NCBI RefSeq assembly: GCF_013409505.1 | Contig: NZ_JACCBN010000001.1 | Span: 744,001-808,000 of the forward strand | DNA: 64,000 bases | Reading direction: 5' to 3' | DNA from: Actinomycetospora corticicola | GTDB lineage: Bacteria > Actinomycetota > Actinomycetes > Mycobacteriales > Pseudonocardiaceae | Shown here: in pieces, positions 25,576 through 34,333 of the stretch | Layout: every line of letters starts with the position of its first letter | How positions within the stretch are numbered: the first letter of the stretch is position 1 | Position numbers and translations under genes: made by a program | The notes under the pieces: model-generated | The model's database searches: none | What the model was told of the DNA's origin: nothing | What the model saw: only the letters and a program-made list of their open reading frames with translations

Positions 25576-25695
25576 TCCGGCCGACGTGAGCGTGGCGCCC
25601 TCCTGACGCTGGACGACAGCGGTGGGCCACGACTGACACCTGGGGTCGCCCGGGCAACCGGCGCCCGGCGTCGGGACGGCGCACACTCGAAGGTG

Positions 25696-27069
25696 ATGAC
25701 CGCCGAAGCGCCCCCGACGCGCGACCGCTACACCCCGGTCCCCGACGAGATCGACGCCGTCGACCTGCCGGTCGAGGGGGCGATCCCGCCGGAACTGGAC
25801 GGGCGCTACCTGCGCAACGGTCCGAACCCGCTGCCCGGCGACGACCCCGGCCACTGGTTCCGCGGGCACGGGATGCTGCACGGCATCCGCCTGCGGGGCG
25901 GTCGCGCGGAGTGGTACCGCAACCGGTGGGTGCGCACCCGGGCGCTGGAGGGGAAGCCGTTCCTCGGGCTGCGCGGGCCCGACCTCACGGCCGTTCCCGC
26001 GAACACGCACATCGTGCCGCAGGCCGGGCGTCTGCTCGCGCTGGTCGAGCAGGGGCTGCCGTACGAGGTCTCCGCCGACCTCGACACCGTCGGACCGCAG
26101 GACTTCGGCGGCCGACTGAAGACCGCCATGTGCGCGCACCCGAAGACCGACCCGGTCACCGGCGAGATGCACTTCCACGGCTACTCGCCGTTCCCGCCGT
26201 ACCTGACCTACCACCGGCTCTCCGCCAGCGGCGAGCTCGTCGAGAGCCGTCCGGTGTCGGTCGACCGGCCGACGATGATGCACGACCTCGCGATCACCGA
26301 CCGCCACGCGATCTTCCTCGACCTGCCGATGACCTTCGCCTGGCGCCGCATGGTCGTCTCCGGCATGCCCTTCGGCTGGGAGGAGCGCTACGGCGCCCGC
26401 CTCGGCGTCATGCCCCTCGACGACCCGGCCGCGCCGGTCCGCTGGTTCGAGATCGACCCCTGCTACGTCTTCCACGTCGGGACGGCGAGCTTCCTTCCCG
26501 ACGACGGGGCGGGTCGGATCGTGCTGGACGGTGCGCGCTACTCCGGCGCGGACGCCGCCGCGCTGTTCCCCTCGAAGCGTCGCCGCCGACCGCGGCAGGA
26601 CCCGGCGTCGGAGGCCGTCTCGCTCGGCGTCGCCCGCTTCCACCGGTGGACGCTCGACCTGACGACCGGCGCGGTCACCGAGACCCCGCTCGACGACCGG
26701 CCCCTCGAGATGCCGACCCTCGACGACGAGCGCGTGGGCCGGACGGCGCGCTACCGGTACGCGGTCGCCTCCGGCCGGCACAGCGACAGCGTGGTCAAGC
26801 TCGACCTCGACACCGGCGTGACCACCACCCACGACGCGGGCCGCGACGTCTCCGCCGGCGAGGCCGTCTTCGTGCCGTCGAGTGCTCCGGACCGTGCCGA
26901 GGACGACGGCTGGCTGCTGACCGTCACGACCCGCCGTGACGGGTCGGCGTCCCGCCTGCTCGTGCTGGACGCGTCCGACATCACCCGCACCGTCGCCGCG
27001 GTGACCCTGCCGCGCGGCGTCCCGGCCGGGTTCCACGGCAGCTGGGTGCCTGCGGCAGGTGAGCACTAA
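25696..27069 (+). CDS. Carotenoid cleavage oxygenase family protein
   Basis: A 457-residue seven-bladed propeller dioxygenase. Family patterns are present: DGRYLRNGPNPLP near the N-terminus, HWFRGHGMLHG (first histidine), KTAMCAHPKTDP, the MMHDLAIT histidine, the CYVFHVGTA histidine and the terminal GFHGSWVP histidine, giving the four iron ligands. The enzymes split conjugated double bonds of carotenoids or stilbenes. ATG 25696 is preferred over earlier in-frame codons, which lie in the repeat. The last codons GGT GAG CAC TAA are part of the split hairpin at 27059. Confidence 0.9.
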   Translation: MTAEAPPTRDRYTPVPDEIDAVDLPVEGAIPPELDGRYLRNGPNPLPGDDPGHWFRGHGMLHGIRLRGGRAEWYRNRWVRTRALEGKPFLGLRGPDLTAVPANTHIVPQAGRLLALVEQGLPYEVSADLDTVGPQDFGGRLKTAMCAHPKTDPVTGEMHFHGYSPFPPYLTYHRLSASGELVESRPVSVDRPTMMHDLAITDRHAIFLDLPMTFAWRRMVVSGMPFGWEERYGARLGVMPLDDPAAPVRWFEIDPCYVFHVGTASFLPDDGAGRIVLDGARYSGADAAALFPSKRRRRPRQDPASEAVSLGVARFHRWTLDLTTGAVTETPLDDRPLEMPTLDDERVGRTARYRYAVASGRHSDSVVKLDLDTGVTTTHDAGRDVSAGEAVFVPSSAPDRAEDDGWLLTVTTRRDGSASRLLVLDASDITRTVAAVTLPRGVPAGFHGSWVPAAGEH

Positions 27070-27081
27070 GTGGGCCTATAG
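27059..27081 (+). terminator. Left half of a bidirectional hairpin split by the IS element
   Basis: The left arm is GTGAGCACTAAGTGGG (27059-27074); 27075 is C, and CTATAG (27076-27081) is the likely target duplication. The matching right arm is at 28806-28821. Joined, the two halves give a perfect 16-bp stem with the loop CCTATAGC. The TAA of the carotenoid oxygenase lies inside the arm. Confidence 0.85.
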
Positions 27082-27134
27082 AGCCTGTCGGACTTTGTAA
27101 GTCCGGTGGGTGCTCGGAGTCAGTCGCTGATTCC

Positions 27135-27190
27135 GGGTTCCTGACGGCGAGTTCCTGACGGCGGGTTCCTGACGGCGGGTTCCTGAGGGC
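27135..27190 (+). repeat. 14-bp tandem repeat, four units, inside the IS
   Basis: Units of GGGTTCCTGACGGC run from 27135 to 27190, with single-base changes in units 2 and 4. They lie between the left end of the IS and the 3' end of the transposase gene. No spacer structure is present. Confidence 0.8.
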
Positions 27191-27226
27191 GGGCTGCGGC
27201 GCCCGGAGGGCGCCGTGGCCCGCTTC

Positions 27227-28759
27227 TCAGGTGGTTGCGGTGTGGAGCTTGAGCAGGTTGTGGGCGGTGGCGATCAGGGTGAGCTCGGCGCGGACCGCGA
27301 CGAGACCCCGAACCCGGAACCGGTCGGCGATCCGGTTCTTGATCTGCCCGAAGACCGGTTCGACGGTGACTTTGCGACGTCGGTAGCGCTCGCGCGCCTC
27401 GGGCTCGGCGAGCCGTTCGCGCATCCGGCGGCGCACCCGCGACTCCTGCCGGGGTGGTTGTTGCTGCTCGGGGTCGCGCAGCGCATCACGTGTGGGCGGG
27501 ACCAGCGGTCGGGGGCCCCGCCCCTGCTGGTGGACGTCATCGAGGGCGGTGATGTCTCCGGCGGTGAAGTAGCCGGTGTCAGCGAGCACGGTCTCGACCG
27601 GGGCGTCGATCCCGGCGCGGGCGAGGTTGTCCAGCGCGGCGGCGGTCATCGGGGCGAGCAGACCGGCGTCGTTGGCCTGGTCGACGACCTCGACCGCGAT
27701 CACGACCTGGTCGTCGCCGACCACGGCCTGGGAGTTGAAGCCCTGCAGGAACCCCTGCGCGGTCCGCAACGGCCGGGAGTCGGGGTCGGTGGTGTTCGCC
27801 CGCACCGGCTTGTCCCCGGCCGGGGTGCTCTCGGTCGGGGTGGCCGGTGCCTCGGTCGGGGTGGCCGGTGCCTTCGGGGGCCGGCCTTTCGGGAAGCGCC
27901 CGTGGGTGGCGTGGTGGGCGTTCCGGGCCGCGAGCCTGGTCTCGTAGCGTTGCTGCTGGGCGGCCGCTTCCGCCGCCCGGGCGGCGTTCTGCTCGGCGAC
28001 CTTCGCCGCGGCCCGGGCCAGCCGGGCCCGCCGCGCGGTCGGGTCGTTCATGTCCTCGGGCGGCTCGTCGCCCCGTCGTCCCGGCCCGTGCTCGGCGTCC
28101 TCGGCGGCGTCGCTGGACTCGGCCCGTTCCAGGCGGTCCTCGACCACCCCCGCCAGACCCTGGTCATCGGGCTCCGGGTCACCCAGCTCCGGGCCACCCA
28201 GATCCGGGTCACCCAGATCCGGGTCATCGGGCTCCGGCTCACCCAGTTCGGCCTGGGCTTTGGCGATCCCCGCCGCGGTGCGGTTGCGCCGCGACGAGGC
28301 GTTCGCGGCGATCTTGCTGCCATCGACCGAGATCGTCCCGACCCGCCCCAGCCCCGCGGCCGCGCAGACCTTGAGGACCTCGATGAACAGGTCCTTGAAC
28401 ACCTCGCGGTGCCGGACCCGGAACGCGGCGATGGTGTCGTGATCAGGGACCTGGTTGGCGGTGATCACCCGGAACGCCACGTCGTGGCCGCAGGCGCGTT
28501 CGATCCCGCGTGAGGACGTCAGACCCACCGCATACGCGTAGATCAACAACGTGAGCATCATCGCCGGGTCGTAGGCCCGCCGGCCGCGACCCCCCAGCCG
28601 GTAGGTGGAGATCAACGCGGTCAGATCCAACATCTCGACCGCGTCGATCACCGTCCAGGCCAGATGCCCCTCGGGCAGCCAGTCCCGCACATCCGGGGGC
28701 AGCAGGAACCCGGTGTCACGATCCACCGGACGGAAGTCACGAGCCACCCCAAGATCCAA
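27227..28759 (-). CDS. IS1182-family DDE transposase
   Basis: A 510-residue transposase. The N-terminal domain (FLLPPDVRDWLPEGHLAWTV; RRAYDPAMMLTLLIYAYAVG) is the DUF772-type region of IS1182/IS5 relatives. DDE residues are visible in ISVDGSKIAAN (D), VLADTGYFTAGD (D) and VTVEPVFGQIKNR (E). A low-complexity insertion lies between the first and second D: five 15-bp DNA repeats (28171-28245) encode a Pro/Asp/Gly/Leu-rich stretch, and a 21-bp duplication (27831-27872) encodes ATPTEAPATPTE. The reading frame is intact, so the element may be active. Confidence 0.9.
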   Translation of the reverse strand: MDLGVARDFRPVDRDTGFLLPPDVRDWLPEGHLAWTVIDAVEMLDLTALISTYRLGGRGRRAYDPAMMLTLLIYAYAVGLTSSRGIERACGHDVAFRVITANQVPDHDTIAAFRVRHREVFKDLFIEVLKVCAAAGLGRVGTISVDGSKIAANASSRRNRTAAGIAKAQAELGEPEPDDPDLGDPDLGGPELGDPEPDDQGLAGVVEDRLERAESSDAAEDAEHGPGRRGDEPPEDMNDPTARRARLARAAAKVAEQNAARAAEAAAQQQRYETRLAARNAHHATHGRFPKGRPPKAPATPTEAPATPTESTPAGDKPVRANTTDPDSRPLRTAQGFLQGFNSQAVVGDDQVVIAVEVVDQANDAGLLAPMTAAALDNLARAGIDAPVETVLADTGYFTAGDITALDDVHQQGRGPRPLVPPTRDALRDPEQQQPPRQESRVRRRMRERLAEPEARERYRRRKVTVEPVFGQIKNRIADRFRVRGLVAVRAELTLIATAHNLLKLHTATT

Positions 28760-28798
28760 TCAGAGGCGCTGGCGCCGGTCTACAAAAGCCGACAGGCT

Positions 28799-28821
28799 CT
28801 ATAGCCCCACTTAGTGCTCAC
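28799..28821 (-). terminator. Right half of the hairpin split by the IS element
   Basis: CTATAG (28799-28804), then C, then the right arm CCCACTTAGTGCTCAC (28806-28821). The TGA of the minus-strand monooxygenase (28818-28820) is inside the arm. With the left half at 27059 it formed one bidirectional terminator between convergent genes before the insertion. Confidence 0.85.
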
Positions 28822-30692
28822 ATGACGAAGTCACCTAGCCCCGACGCCTCCAGCCGGGCCCGATAGTCCACGATCCGCCAGGGCAGCGTGTTGACCACGC
28901 GGCCGGCGGCGTTGCGGTACCAGTTCGTCATGCCGGGGTGGGTCCAGATCATCCCGGCGTGCGCGGCGTCGACCTCCTCGTCGTAGGCCGCCGCGACGTC
29001 GGGCCGTACCTCCAGAGCCGTACCGCCGCCGTCGAGCAGGCCCGCGACCAGCCGCGCGACGTACCGCATCTGCAGCTCGATGATCGTGATCTGCGAACCG
29101 CCGTGACCGAGCGCCGTGTTCGGGCCGGACAGCAGGAAGAGGTTCGGGAAGCCGGGCACGGTGACGCCCAGGTACGCCCGCGCGTCGTCCTCGCCCCACG
29201 TCTCGGCCAGCGAGCCGACGCGACCCTGCACGTCGACGCCCGCCAGGAACTCGTGCGCGGCGAAGCCGGTCGCCACGACGACGACGTCCGCGTCGTACTC
29301 CGTGCCCGACGTCGTCCGCAGCCCGTGCGGCAGCACCTCGGCCACGGCCTCCGTCACGAGCTCGACGTCGTCGCGGCGCAGGGCGGCGAACCAGCCGTTG
29401 TCGAGCAGCATCCGCTTCCCGAACGGCGGGTAGTGGGGGAGCGCCTTCTCGACGAGGTCGGGGCGCCCGTCGAGCTCGGCCTCCAGGTACCGCGTGAAGT
29501 GCCGGCGGTGCCCGTCGTTGGCGGCGTTGACCGAGCGCTCCGGGTGCTCCCAGCCGGGGTCGACGACGAGGGCCGGGTGCACCTTGTCGTTGAACGTCCA
29601 CGCGAGGCGGGCGCGGTACCAGCCCGCGTAGAACGGCACCTCGGCGAGCACCTGCTGCTTGTCGGCGCCGATCTCGTCGAAGTAGCCCTCGTGCGGCGCG
29701 ATCCACTGGGGTGAGCGCTGGAAGATCGTGACGCGGCCGGCCCGACCGGCGATCCGCGGGACGATCTGCATGGCGCTCGCGCCCGTGCCGACCACCGCGA
29801 CCCGTCGTCCGGAGAGTTCCAGGTCGTCCGGCCAGCGGGCGGAGTGGAAGAGCGGGCCGTCGAACGCGTCGAGGCCGGGTAGGTCGGGCATCGTCGGGCG
29901 GTTGAGCTGCCCGACCGCCGAGATCACGAGCGCCGCCGACCGGGTCTCCCGGCTCCCGTCCCGACGACGGGTCACCAGCTCCCAGCGCGAGGTCGCCTCG
30001 TCCCAGGTCGCCGACTCCACCTCGACGCCGAACTCGATGGACCGGCGCAGGTCGGCGGAGTCGGCGTAGTCGCGCAGGTAGTCGAACACCTCGTCGCGGC
30101 GCCCGAACGCGGTCGACCAGGGGTGCGGGCGGAACGAGTAGGAGTAGAGGTGGCTCGGGGTGTCGACGCCCGCGCCGGGATAGCGGTTCTCCCACCACGT
30201 ACCGGCCACGTCGGTGTTCCGCTCGAGCGCGGTCACCGGGATGCCCATCTCACGCAGGGTCGCGACGGCGAGCAGCCCGCCGACGCCGGCGCCGATCACG
30301 AGGGCGTCCGTGCCGGGCGGGACGGTCGGGTGCGGGGTCGGCTCCGGGGACGCCGCGCCCAGGGTCTCGGCCATCATCGGCTCGAACTCGTCGCCCACGG
30401 GCTCGCCGGTGAACGTCCGCAGCATCCGGAGCAGCAGGTCGCCCCGCGGCGCCGGGATCACGGGCTCGAGCCCTGCCTCCACGGCCGTGGCGACCGCGTC
30501 CCGGATCTCGGCCTGGACCTCGTCGGGCAGCCCACCCGTGTCGTGGTCGTCGAGGCCGCGCGCACGGGTCGGCGCGTACGGCGCCTCCAGCCAGCGGAGG
30601 TCGCCGGTCAGCTGCACCAGACACATCGTCAGGCAGGGCACGTTCGCCGCGTCGAGGGCGCGGCGCAGGTCGGTGCGGCTGGCGGTGGTCAC
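28818..30692 (-). CDS. Type I Baeyer-Villiger flavin monooxygenase
   Basis: A 624-residue FAD/NADPH enzyme. An unusual N-terminal extension of about 125 residues precedes the FAD-binding GAGVGG (134-139). The Baeyer-Villiger fingerprint F-x-G-x3-H-x3-W is intact at Phe277, Gly279, His283 and Trp287. The NADPH-site GTGASA follows at 302-307, and ATGF appears near the C-terminal third. Such enzymes turn ketones into esters or lactones. Similar N-terminal extensions are known in large BVMOs such as those for cyclic ketones and steroids. It starts with GTG and diverges from the nitroreductase operon, sharing a 133-nt control region. Confidence 0.9.
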   Translation of the reverse strand: MTTASRTDLRRALDAANVPCLTMCLVQLTGDLRWLEAPYAPTRARGLDDHDTGGLPDEVQAEIRDAVATAVEAGLEPVIPAPRGDLLLRMLRTFTGEPVGDEFEPMMAETLGAASPEPTPHPTVPPGTDALVIGAGVGGLLAVATLREMGIPVTALERNTDVAGTWWENRYPGAGVDTPSHLYSYSFRPHPWSTAFGRRDEVFDYLRDYADSADLRRSIEFGVEVESATWDEATSRWELVTRRRDGSRETRSAALVISAVGQLNRPTMPDLPGLDAFDGPLFHSARWPDDLELSGRRVAVVGTGASAMQIVPRIAGRAGRVTIFQRSPQWIAPHEGYFDEIGADKQQVLAEVPFYAGWYRARLAWTFNDKVHPALVVDPGWEHPERSVNAANDGHRRHFTRYLEAELDGRPDLVEKALPHYPPFGKRMLLDNGWFAALRRDDVELVTEAVAEVLPHGLRTTSGTEYDADVVVVATGFAAHEFLAGVDVQGRVGSLAETWGEDDARAYLGVTVPGFPNLFLLSGPNTALGHGGSQITIIELQMRYVARLVAGLLDGGGTALEVRPDVAAAYDEEVDAAHAGMIWTHPGMTNWYRNAAGRVVNTLPWRIVDYRARLEASGLGDFVM

Positions 30693-30707
30693 GTCGGCGA
30701 CCTTACG

Positions 30708-30808
30708 GCGGGTAGGTCACCTCGGCGCAAGCCCTCGGACGACCTGCAGGGACGGGGTTGACGTGTGCTCGCCACCACAGCACAGTGACCGGAACCTGGC
30801 CTACCCGC
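30708..30808. promoter_or_regulatory. Divergent control region: inverted 9-mers and promoter
   Basis: GCGGGTAGG (30708-30716, running into GGTCAC) and its reverse complement CCTACCCGC (30800-30808, preceded by GTGACC at 30785-30790) flank a promoter-like pair, TTGACG (30758-30763) and CACAGT (30781-30786), spaced by 17 nt. The half-sites are placed to control both divergent genes. The TetR protein encoded at 33049 is the likely binder. Confidence 0.5.
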
Positions 30809-30825
30809 GGATAGGAGAACCGGCG

Positions 30826-31476
30826 ATGGAGCTGGACGAGGCGATGCGCACGACGGGCACGTGCCGGTACTTCCGCGAGGACCCGGTGCCCGACGAGGTG
30901 CTGCACGCGGCCATCGACGCGGCCCGCTTCGGCCCGCAGGGCGGCAACCGGCAGCCGGTGAAGTGGATCGTCGTGCGCGACGCCGCCCGCAAGCAGGCCC
31001 TCGCCGACCTCTACCTCCCGATGTGGGAGGCCTACTTCGCCGGGATCGGCGAGGGCACGGTGCAGGCCAACGCGCTGCCGAAGACGGTCACCGACGCCGA
31101 CCACTTCGCCCGCCATCTCGCGCAGGTCCCCGCGATCCTCGTGCTGTGCGCCGAGACCTCCGGCCTGCACCCGACCGACACCGACCTCGGCCGCCTCTCC
31201 GTGGTCGGCGGCGCCTCGATCTACCCGACGATGCAGAACCTCTGCCTCGCGCTGCGCGCCCAGGGCGTCGCCACCGCGGTCACGACGCTGCTGTGCGCCG
31301 TCGAGCCGCAGGTCCGCGAGCTGCTCGCCGTCCCCGACGACCACATCACCGCCGCCCACATCGCGGTCGGCTACCCGGCGCGGTCCTTCCCGACGAAGCT
31401 GTCGCGCACCCCGGTCGAGCAGATCACCTTCGACGAGACCTTCGGGCGCCCGCTGTTCGCCGGGGCGCCCGCGTGA
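30826..31476 (+). CDS. Nitroreductase-family FMN oxidoreductase
   Basis: A 216-residue protein. The FMN-binding start DEAMRTTGTCRYFREDPV and the conserved AARFGPQGGNRQPVKWIVV (near residues 31-50) are typical, as is the SIYPTMQNLCLALRAQGVAT helix. The family uses NAD(P)H to reduce nitro groups, quinones or double bonds. AGGAGA precedes ATG 30826. It overlaps the ligase gene (GTGA) and diverges from the BVMO gene. Confidence 0.85.
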   Translation: MELDEAMRTTGTCRYFREDPVPDEVLHAAIDAARFGPQGGNRQPVKWIVVRDAARKQALADLYLPMWEAYFAGIGEGTVQANALPKTVTDADHFARHLAQVPAILVLCAETSGLHPTDTDLGRLSVVGGASIYPTMQNLCLALRAQGVATAVTTLLCAVEPQVRELLAVPDDHITAAHIAVGYPARSFPTKLSRTPVEQITFDETFGRPLFAGAPA

Positions 31477-33056
31477 GCACGTCCGTCGACGTCCGCGCCC
31501 TGCCCGAGGTCCACCGCCGCCCGGTGGGCCGGGCGACGATCGGTGACCAGCTCCGACGGCACGCCCGCACGCAGGGGCGGCGGGTCGCGGTCATCTCCTA
31601 CGACGCCGGGGCGCGGCGCGAGACCACCTACGGCGAGCTGGACCGGCAGGCCAACGCCGTCGCCCACCACCTGCTCGCGCTCGGCGTGCGGCGCGGGGAC
31701 CGGGTCGCGGTGATGGCCCGCAACGCCGTCGAGGTCATCGCCGTCTACTACGGCGCGCTCAAGGCCGGCGCCGCGTTCACCGGGATCAACGTGCTCCACG
31801 GCCGCGACGAGGTGGCGGCGCAGCTCGGCCACGCCGAGCCCGCCGTCGTGATCGCCGGGGCGGAGTACGTGGAGCTGCTCTCGCCGATCACCCCGGGCGT
31901 GCTGGGGCGGGTGGTGCTCGGGTCGGGAGTCGACGGCTGGGTCCCGCTCGCCGAGGTCCTCGCCGGCCCGGACCACGAGCCCGACACCGACGTCGACGAG
32001 CACGACCTCGCGATGCTCGTCTACACCAGCGGCACCGAGTCCACGCCGAAGGGCGTGATGATCCCGCACCGGAACTACCTGATCTCGACGGCGCCGGCAT
32101 GGAGCTGGGGCCTGCGGACCGGCCCGGACGACACGTGGCTGTTCGCCATGCCGTTCTTCACCATCGCCGGGCTCGGCTCGATGACGACGCTGACGATGAT
32201 GGGTGCGACGCTCGTGCTCCCGGACTCGCTCGAGCCCGCGCGGGCGCTGGAGCTCATCGCGTCGGAGCAGGTCACGGTGGTCGCGCAGACCCCGACGTTC
32301 TACCTCGCGCTCGCGCGGGCCGAGGGCTTCGGACCCGCCACGGTCGGCTCCGTGCGGCGGGCCATGACCTACGGCGGGCAGGTGTCACCGGCCGCCGTCG
32401 ACGCGTGGGCCGATGCCGCCGACGGCGTCGTGTGGGGCACCTACTGGGGGCAGTCGGAGCTCTCGCAGCTCGGTTCCGTCGGCTGGTTCTCGCGGCTGGA
32501 GGACATCCCCGACGCCGACCCGTCGTGGATCGGCGTGCCCGTCACGCACCTCGAGACGCGGATCGTGCGCCCCGACGGTGCCGACGCCGCGCCGGGGGAG
32601 CCGGGCGAGCTCTGGTGCCGCTCGCCCTCGGTGATGCTCGGCTACTTCCGGGAGCCCGAGCGCACCGCGGAGGTCTTCTCCGACGACGGGTGGCTGCGCA
32701 CCGGCGACATCGTGCGGGCCGACGAGGCGGGCAACCTGTTCTTCGCCGACCGGGCCAAGGACATGATCAAGTCGGGTGGCTTCAACGTGTCGTCGCAGGA
32801 GGTCGAGCGGGTGCTGCACGCGCACCCCGCCGTCCTGCGCGCCGCGGTCGTCGGCCGCCCCGACGAGTACTGGTCGGAGGCGGTGACGGCGTTCGTCATC
32901 CTCGGCGCCCCCGTCCAACCGGCGGAGCTCGTCGCGTACTGCCGGGAGCACCTGGCGTCGTACAAGACGCCGAAGGCCGTGCACGTGGTCGAGGCATTCC
33001 CGGTCGACGGGCAGGGCAAGGTGCTCAAGCGCGAGCTGCGGCGGGTCGATGTCTGA
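31473..33056 (+). CDS. Acyl-CoA synthetase (AMP-binding, FadD-like)
   Basis: A 527-residue adenylate-forming ligase. It has the P-loop LVYTSGTESTPKGVM, the A5-like YWGQSELSQLGS, the A7/A8 LRTGDIVRADEAGNLFFADRAKDMIKSGG (seen as two blocks), and the catalytic lysine in GKVLKRELR near the C-terminus. It makes a CoA thioester from a carboxylic acid such as the one released after Baeyer-Villiger oxidation and ester hydrolysis. GTG 31473 overlaps the nitroreductase stop. The 3' end overlaps the regulator gene by 8 nt. Confidence 0.9.
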   Translation: MSTSVDVRALPEVHRRPVGRATIGDQLRRHARTQGRRVAVISYDAGARRETTYGELDRQANAVAHHLLALGVRRGDRVAVMARNAVEVIAVYYGALKAGAAFTGINVLHGRDEVAAQLGHAEPAVVIAGAEYVELLSPITPGVLGRVVLGSGVDGWVPLAEVLAGPDHEPDTDVDEHDLAMLVYTSGTESTPKGVMIPHRNYLISTAPAWSWGLRTGPDDTWLFAMPFFTIAGLGSMTTLTMMGATLVLPDSLEPARALELIASEQVTVVAQTPTFYLALARAEGFGPATVGSVRRAMTYGGQVSPAAVDAWADAADGVVWGTYWGQSELSQLGSVGWFSRLEDIPDADPSWIGVPVTHLETRIVRPDGADAAPGEPGELWCRSPSVMLGYFREPERTAEVFSDDGWLRTGDIVRADEAGNLFFADRAKDMIKSGGFNVSSQEVERVLHAHPAVLRAAVVGRPDEYWSEAVTAFVILGAPVQPAELVAYCREHLASYKTPKAVHVVEAFPVDGQGKVLKRELRRVDV

Positions 33057-33654
33057 ACCCGTCCCGCTGTCGGGGCGGCGCCGGGTCACCCCCGAACAGA
33101 TCGTCGACGCGGCGGCAGCGTTGTTCGCGCGTGAGGGCTACCACGCGGTGGGCACCCGGCACATCGCCGACGAGCTCGGGATCCGCGGCGCCTCGCTGTA
33201 CCACCACTACGCGTCGAAGGAGGAGATCCTCGCGGCGATCTGCCGACGGGTGACCCTGGAGCCCGTCGAGGAGACCCTGCCGCTGCTCGACGACGCCGGC
33301 ACCCCCGGCACCCGGCTCGCCGCCCTGTGCCGGGCGCACCTGGAGCACCTGGTCCGACGGCGGGTGGAGTTCCTCGTCGGGCTGCAGGAGCTCGCGGCGC
33401 TGACGCCCGAGCACCGCGCCGAGGTCGAGTCGCACCGGCGGCACTACCAACGGCGGGTTCGGGACACCGTGACGGCGGGCGTGCGGTCGGGGGAGTTCAC
33501 CGTCGAGGACCCGGCCCTCGCGGCGCTGGCCCTGCTCGACGCTCTGAACGGCACGGCCCGCTGGTTGGACCCGGCCGGCTCGCGGTCACCCGACGTCGTG
33601 GCGGACGTGTACGTGCGGATGCTGGTGGACGGGCTGCTGGGCCGCCGGAACTGA
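33049..33654 (+). CDS. TetR-family transcriptional regulator
   Basis: A 201-residue regulator. The HTH is GTRHIADELGIRGASLYHHYASKEEILAAI (about residues 35-64), preceded by EQIVDAAAALFAREGYHAV. The C-terminal helices end DVVADVYVRMLVDGLLG, similar to KstR2-like proteins that sense CoA esters (resemblance only). It is translationally coupled to the ligase and is the likely repressor of the divergent BVMO/nitroreductase control region. Confidence 0.85.
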   Translation: MSEPVPLSGRRRVTPEQIVDAAAALFAREGYHAVGTRHIADELGIRGASLYHHYASKEEILAAICRRVTLEPVEETLPLLDDAGTPGTRLAALCRAHLEHLVRRRVEFLVGLQELAALTPEHRAEVESHRRHYQRRVRDTVTAGVRSGEFTVEDPALAALALLDALNGTARWLDPAGSRSPDVVADVYVRMLVDGLLGRRN

Positions 33655-33660
33655 TTGCGG

Positions 33661-33724
33661 AGATCCGAAGTCCTGTGGCGACACGCCCACCGGCAGCGGC
33701 GACGCGCCCCGGAGGTTCGGATCT
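33661..33724 (+). terminator. Long-loop inverted repeat after the TetR gene
   Basis: AGATCCGAA (33661-33669) pairs perfectly with TTCGGATCT (33716-33724). The 46-nt interior holds further GC-rich self-complementary pieces (GTGGCGACACGCCC; GCGGCGACGCGCC). It starts 6 nt after the TetR stop and may end that transcript. Confidence 0.5.
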
Positions 33725-33778
33725 TCATCGTCCGGCGGGTCAGCCGAAGCAGCGCGGTCGGGTCCTACGCTGCTCCGC

Positions 33779-34333
33779 GTGACGACGGTGCTGCTGGTCT
33801 CGGGGAGCACCCGGGCGGGGTCGACGAACACGGCGCTGCTCCGCACGGCGGCGGCGATGGACCCGGCACGGACACGGCTGTACGACGGGCTGGCCGCGTT
33901 ACCCGCGTTCAACCCCGACGACGACGTCGAGCCGCTCCCACCCGCCGTCGCCGACCTGCGGGGTGCGCTGGCCGCGGCCGACGCCCTGCTGATCTGCACG
34001 CCCGAGTACGCGGGCGCGCTGCCGGGCGCGTTCAAGAACCTGCTCGACTGGACCGTCGGCGGCGCCGAGATGCCCGGTCTGCCGGTGGGGTGGATCAACG
34101 CGGCCGGGGTCGCGGCGCCGACCGGCGGGCGCGGGGCGCACACCGAGCTCGCGACCGTGCTCGGCTACGTCCAGGCGCGGGTCGTGGACGCGGCCTGCCG
34201 TCGGGTGCCGCTGACCCGCGCGCAGGTCGGCGACGACGGGCTGATCGCCGACCCGGCCGTCCGGGCCGAGATCGCGGCGGCGCTCGACGCGGTGTGCGGC
34301 TGCGCCGCAGGTGAGCAGAAAGTGGGCCTATAG
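33779..34333 (+). CDS. NADPH-dependent FMN reductase family protein
   Basis: A 184-residue flavodoxin-fold reductase. It has the FMN phosphate loop LVSGSTRAGSTNTALL at residues 6-21, then CTPEYAGALPGAFKNLLDWT, the family's ExxG-like PEY-x-G-x-P-G-x-F/L-K-N-x-x-D-W motif. It supplies reduced FMN or reduces quinones and azo compounds. In this window it could feed the flavin-dependent monooxygenases, none of which has its own reductase gene next to it. Its TAG stop lies in the loop of the hairpin at 34308. Confidence 0.85.
   Translation: MTTVLLVSGSTRAGSTNTALLRTAAAMDPARTRLYDGLAALPAFNPDDDVEPLPPAVADLRGALAAADALLICTPEYAGALPGAFKNLLDWTVGGAEMPGLPVGWINAAGVAAPTGGRGAHTELATVLGYVQARVVDAACRRVPLTRAQVGDDGLIADPAVRAEIAAALDAVCGCAAGEQKVGL

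Larger units (their letters stand above)
27082..28798. mobile_element. IS1182-like insertion sequence (1717 bp)
   Basis: The ends are inverted repeats starting AGCCTGTCGG; 16 of the first 18 positions match (left ..ACTTTGTA, right ..CTTTTGTA). CTATAG flanks both ends (27076-27081 and 28799-28804) and is the likely target duplication; a shorter TATA duplication with one more base in each end is also possible. One transposase gene occupies most of the element. The insertion point is the centre of a palindromic terminator. Confidence 0.9.

Noticed and set aside
27135..27190. CRISPR-like array
   Set aside because: The four 14-bp units are directly adjacent with no spacers and lie inside an insertion sequence.
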